A DNA stretch of 64,000 bases, from contig SRUQ01000004.1 in assembly GCA_004791255.1 (NCBI GenBank), positions 200,031 through 264,030 on the forward strand. The letters run 5' to 3'. The position numbers and the translations under genes are program-made. The notes beneath the pieces are model-generated. The model searched no databases, was not told the origin of the DNA, and saw nothing but the letters and a program-made list of their open reading frames with translations. Source of the DNA: a bacterium M00.F.Ca.ET.205.01.1.1 (GTDB lineage: Bacteria > Pseudomonadota > Alphaproteobacteria > Rhizobiales > Rhizobiaceae). This document shows, in pieces, positions 61,059-64,000 of this stretch (positions within the stretch are counted from its first letter, which is position 1; every line of letters begins with the position of its first letter).

Positions 61059-61622
61059 TCACACTTCCCCGGCTGAACGCATCAGCGTCTTCAGCCGTTT
61101 CTTCGCTTCATGGATGTGCCAGGAAACCGTCGTCTCCGAGATCGCCATCGCCTCGGCGGCGGCCGCATGGCTGAAGCCTTCGCCATAGACAAGCAACACC
61201 GCATCGCGCTGCTTGTCCGGGAGTTGCCGCACCGCTGCCCACAACGCCTCTGCCGGGTCCTCCGGCTCGACTGGAGCCTCGCCCGAAATCAGCGCATGGA
61301 CGCCATAGGCCTCGGTCTTGACCGTCTCGCGCTGGGTCTTGCGCATCATATCGCGCGCCGCGTTCATGGTCACGGAATAGAGCCATGTGGTGAACGCGCC
61401 GCCGCCGCGATAATCGCGGATCGCCTTGCCCAGTCGGACACAGACTTCCTGGGCAATGTCCTCGGCATCGGCCTTCCTGCCGCACCAGCGATAGGCGGCG
61501 CGGTAGACGAAGTCGTAGTGGCGCTCCAGCAATTTGCCGAAAGCCCCCCTGTCTCCGCCCTTCGCCCGCCCGATCAGTTCGGCGTCGGAGGCTTCGCTCT
61601 CATCCAGCATCATCGCCATCAT
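61059..61622 (-). CDS. ECF-type RNA polymerase sigma factor
   Basis: The 187-residue protein has sigma region 2 at about 28-95 (FVYRAAYRWCGRKADAEDIA, FTTWLYSVTMNAARDM) and region 4 at about 130-180 (LPDKQRDAVLLVYGEGFSHA, then MAISETTVSWHIHEAKKRLK). It is an extracytoplasmic-function sigma factor, cotranscribed with the VWA membrane protein. Several ATG codons cluster at the start (61610-61622) and none has a clear ribosome site, so the first few residues are uncertain. Confidence 0.92.
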   Translation of the reverse strand: MMAMMLDESEASDAELIGRAKGGDRGAFGKLLERHYDFVYRAAYRWCGRKADAEDIAQEVCVRLGKAIRDYRGGGAFTTWLYSVTMNAARDMMRKTQRETVKTEAYGVHALISGEAPVEPEDPAEALWAAVRQLPDKQRDAVLLVYGEGFSHAAAAEAMAISETTVSWHIHEAKKRLKTLMRSAGEV

Positions 61623-61711
61623 TTGACTGTTGGACGAAGGCTAATGGCTAATCCTTGGGGTTATGGAAAGATTTTTTTCGACGCAGCAAATTCAAGGGCG
61701 CAACAGGGGCG

Positions 61712-61834
61712 CTGAGATTCAGGTCAGGCCGAGTCGAGAGCTATGGGCTACGAGAACCGGAGCGGAGCGTACCGTACGCGAGCACCGAAGGGCAGCAGGC
61801 CATAGCTCTCGACTCGGCCACACCTGAACATCAG
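61712..61834. repeat. Long palindromic element in the gap upstream of the sigma gene
   Basis: Arms at 61720-61746 and 61800-61826 match almost perfectly (GGCCGAGTCGAGAGCTATGG and its complement), and weaker pairing extends a further 8 bases outward. The 53-base loop has GTACCGTAC and the phrase ACGAGAACCGGAGCGGAGC, which also occurs in slightly altered form near 18710-18730. It ends at the stop of the flavoprotein gene and probably terminates it. The rest of the 208-bp gap shows only AT-rich sequence near the sigma start. Confidence 0.7.
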
Positions 61835-63009
61835 CACACCTGCCCTGCCACCCAGCCCGACGACCACGCCCATTGGAAATTGTAGCCGCCGAGCCAGCCG
61901 GTAACATCGACGACTTCTCCGATGAAGAACAGGCCGGGCACGGACCTCGCCTGCATCGTCTTCTGGTCGAGCGCGTTGGTGTCGACCCCGCCAAGCGTCA
62001 CCTCGGCGGTCCGGTACCCCTCCGAACCCGCCGGCTTGATGCGCCAGTCATTGACCGCGGTGGCAACCGTCTTGATCTGAGCGTCCGACAGATCGCCGAG
62101 ATTGCCGTCGATCCCGGTGCGCTCGGCGATGGATTGCGCAAGCCGTTTCGGCAGGTGATTTGCGAGCACCGTCTGCACCGCTTGCCGCCCATTGCCCCGC
62201 TTGTTGGTGCGGATGAGGTCCGCCACATCGACCCCCGGCAGCATGGCGATGCGGATTTCGTCGCCCTCGCGCCAATAGGACGAGATCTGCAGGATGGACG
62301 GCCCGCTGACGCCGCGATGCGTGAACAGCATGGCTTCGGAAAACCGCGTCTTGCCACAGGCGACTTCCGCGTCGACGGCATTGCCGGCCAACGGCGCCAG
62401 CCGCTCGAGCGTCTTGGCGTCAAAGGTCAGCGGCACCAGCGCCGGCCGCGTTTCGACGACGGCGAGGCCAAACCGCTCGGCAAGCTCGTAGCCGAAACCC
62501 GTCGCCCCCATCTTGGGGATCGACTTACCACCGCAGGCCACCACCAGGGACTGGCAGGTGACCGTGCCGGTGGAGAGGCTAAGCAGGAACCCGTCCGCGG
62601 TTTTGCTGATATCCCTGACCTCGGTGGACAGCGACAATTCCACGCCCCTGCCCTGCAATTCCGAAACCAGCATGTCGATGATCTGGCGCGCCGAGCCATC
62701 GCAGAACAATTGCCCCAGCGTCTTCTCGTGATAGGCGATGCGATGCCGCTCGACGAGCGCGACAAAGTCGCGTTGCGTGTAACGGCTCAGTGCCGAAATA
62801 CAGAAATGCGGATTGCCCGAGATAAAGTTCTTCGGGCTCGCATGGATGTTGGTGAAATTGCACCGGCCACCCCCGGATATGCGGATCTTGTCGCCGGGCA
62901 CCGCCGCGTGATCGAGAATCAGCACCGAGCGGCCACGCTTGGCCGCCTCCGCCGCGCACATCATTCCGGCGGCGCCCGCGCCGATGATCACAACATCGTA
63001 GGATTGCAT
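61831..63009 (-). CDS. HI0933/YhiN-family FAD-dependent oxidoreductase
   Basis: The 392-residue protein has an N-terminal dinucleotide-binding fold (YDVVIIGAGAAGMMCAAEAA) and the family block KIRISGGGRCNFTNIHASPK. VVACGGKSIPKMGATGFGYE and a closing GLFFIGEVVDVTGWLGGYNF with a QWAWSSG tail follow. Members are found widely but their reaction is unknown; some may act on tRNA or menaquinone-like compounds. The start MQSYDVV is the usual one; the frame is open to 63042. Confidence 0.9.
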   Translation of the reverse strand: MQSYDVVIIGAGAAGMMCAAEAAKRGRSVLILDHAAVPGDKIRISGGGRCNFTNIHASPKNFISGNPHFCISALSRYTQRDFVALVERHRIAYHEKTLGQLFCDGSARQIIDMLVSELQGRGVELSLSTEVRDISKTADGFLLSLSTGTVTCQSLVVACGGKSIPKMGATGFGYELAERFGLAVVETRPALVPLTFDAKTLERLAPLAGNAVDAEVACGKTRFSEAMLFTHRGVSGPSILQISSYWREGDEIRIAMLPGVDVADLIRTNKRGNGRQAVQTVLANHLPKRLAQSIAERTGIDGNLGDLSDAQIKTVATAVNDWRIKPAGSEGYRTAEVTLGGVDTNALDQKTMQARSVPGLFFIGEVVDVTGWLGGYNFQWAWSSGWVAGQVC

Positions 63010-63120
63010 AAGGCCAGTCGTTCCCGCCCGGCTCCCGCTCATTCAGCGAGACGCCATACAGGCTGCCTGATACCGCGAACCGTTGGGGCCGCCAACAGGC
63101 AAGAATAGCCGAACGAAGGC

Positions 63121-63858
63121 TCAGGTCAGGGTCTCGGCAAACAGCGTCGTCAGCCGTTTCCAGTGGCGTTCGGCGCCGGCCTCGTCGTAGACGCTATGGT
63201 CGGGCACGCACCAGCCGTGCGCCATGCCGGCATAATTCTCCAGCACATGATCGACTTCAGCCGTCCTCAGCGCCTCGGCCAGCCTGGTCGACTGCTCCGG
63301 CGGGAAGCTCCGGTCGATGCCCGCCATGCCGACATACACGCGCGCCTTGATCGAAGCCGCCTTGCGGTGCGGGCTGTCGGCGGCGTCGCGGGCAAGGTTG
63401 CCGCCATGGAAACTGGCGGCGGCCTTGATCCTGTCGGGATAGGTCGCGGCGGCGTTGAGCGCCCGCGCGCCGCCCATGCAATAGCCGACAACGCCGATCG
63501 GCCCGGTGACGCCTTCCGCGACAAGCGCCCGGAGAAACGCAGAGGTGTCGCCGATGGTCATCTCCTGCGTCGTACCGGAGACCAGCGCCGTCAGTGCCGC
63601 CTTGGTCTCCTCTTCGATGAAGGCGGTCTTGGCGTCGAACGGCCCATAGGGCGCATTGCGATAGAAGAGGTCAGGCAGCAGCACTGCATAGCCCTCACCC
63701 GCCAGCCGCGCAGCCATGGCGTCGAGCGCGGGGCGCGGACCGAAGGCGTCCTGGTAGAGAATGACGCCGGATTTGGCAGGGGATGCCTTGGTCGACCGGA
63801 ACAAGCCCGCCTTCGCCACACCGTCACGGGTCTTGAGCTGAAGATCCTGCTTCGTCAT
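63121..63858 (-). CDS. Dienelactone hydrolase-family protein
   Basis: The 245-residue alpha/beta hydrolase has the nucleophile Cys127 in VGYCMGGARALN, a late HGWCVPDH with the catalytic His and an ARVYVGMAGIDRSFPPEQ block with the Asp. Dienelactone hydrolases use Cys-His-Asp to open lactones in aromatic breakdown; many bacterial relatives act on other esters. A GGAGCGG ribosome site precedes the start. No aromatic-catabolism genes are seen nearby. The last 142 bases of the window hold no clear gene. Confidence 0.9.
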   Translation of the reverse strand: MTKQDLQLKTRDGVAKAGLFRSTKASPAKSGVILYQDAFGPRPALDAMAARLAGEGYAVLLPDLFYRNAPYGPFDAKTAFIEEETKAALTALVSGTTQEMTIGDTSAFLRALVAEGVTGPIGVVGYCMGGARALNAAATYPDRIKAAASFHGGNLARDAADSPHRKAASIKARVYVGMAGIDRSFPPEQSTRLAEALRTAEVDHVLENYAGMAHGWCVPDHSVYDEAGAERHWKRLTTLFAETLT

Positions 63859-64000
63859 CTGTCCGCTCCGATTCGTTGCCGAGCGATATATCCGCGCGAG
63901 CGGCCACGGCAAGGCGTTCCCTGAGCCCGGAGTCAACATTTCGTACGGGCAAACGTGACGAATTACAGATTGGCGAATGCCGTCATGTGGAAAGCCAGGA

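Overview
The window looks like a chromosomal segment from a high-GC alphaproteobacterium of the order Rhizobiales, most likely Mesorhizobium or a close relative. The signs are the lipid A very-long-chain fatty acid cluster (acpXL to lpxXL), an Lrp-type regulator divergent from a PutA that lacks its own DNA-binding domain, haem-uptake genes in the rhizobial order, many TTG/GTG starts, and long palindromic intergenic repeats of the kind common in rhizobia. The genus is inferred, not proven. No phage, integrase, transposase or CRISPR array is visible.

Layout. 1-4.0 kb: end of a haem/iron TonB-dependent receptor, a small secreted protein, two tandem TonB-like energy transducers, an IsdG-type haem-degrading monooxygenase and a VOC protein. 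4.0-8.2 kb: putA and divergent putR. 8.3-14.8 kb: di-haem peroxidase and FixH-like partner, a KDG-type sugar kinase, aldose epimerase, gabD, an AEC-family carrier. 14.9-18.6 kb: secreted caspase-fold protein with about ten TPR-like repeats, and a histidine phosphatase. 18.6-20.5 kb: a promoter, two tandem defective tRNA-like sequences, a hairpin-rich leader and a slipin/SPFH gene. 20.6-25.6 kb: acpXL, two ketosynthase-like genes, an alcohol dehydrogenase and lpxXL. 25.6-33.5 kb: L,D-transpeptidase, M20 peptidase, a four-gene peptide-type ABC transporter and a TerB-like protein. 33.6-42 kb: TSUP permease, AraC regulator, VOC protein, cobQ overlapping a cupin of the DMSP-lyase family, acyl-CoA dehydrogenase and mmsB, a candidate small RNA, small membrane proteins and a frameshifted phasin-like pseudogene. 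42.2-48.4 kb: class III aminotransferase, prolyl oligopeptidase, two related MFS transporters. 48.7-54.3 kb: MttB-family methyltransferase, dimethylglycine-dehydrogenase-like flavoprotein and a DddP-like M24 protein in one operon. 54.3-64 kb: PhnD-like protein, fatty acid desaturase with divergent XRE regulator, homocysteine methyltransferase, ECF sigma factor with VWA protein, HI0933-type flavoprotein and a dienelactone hydrolase-like enzyme.

Three stretches deserve most attention. First, the tRNA-like/slipin locus: one tRNA fold has a 6-nt anticodon loop, the next has a broken acceptor stem that overlaps the first one's CCA, and both sit behind a good housekeeping promoter and ahead of a hairpin-rich leader. 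Second, the onium-compound block: a non-pyrrolysine MttB homologue, a DMGDH-like enzyme and a DddP homologue that keeps all the expected metal and catalytic residues, with a second, unrelated DMSP-lyase-family cupin 15 kb away and a betaine-type homocysteine methyltransferase nearby. Third, the very-long-chain acyl cluster, in which one ketosynthase has lost its cysteine (Glu instead) and fabZXL is missing from its expected slot.
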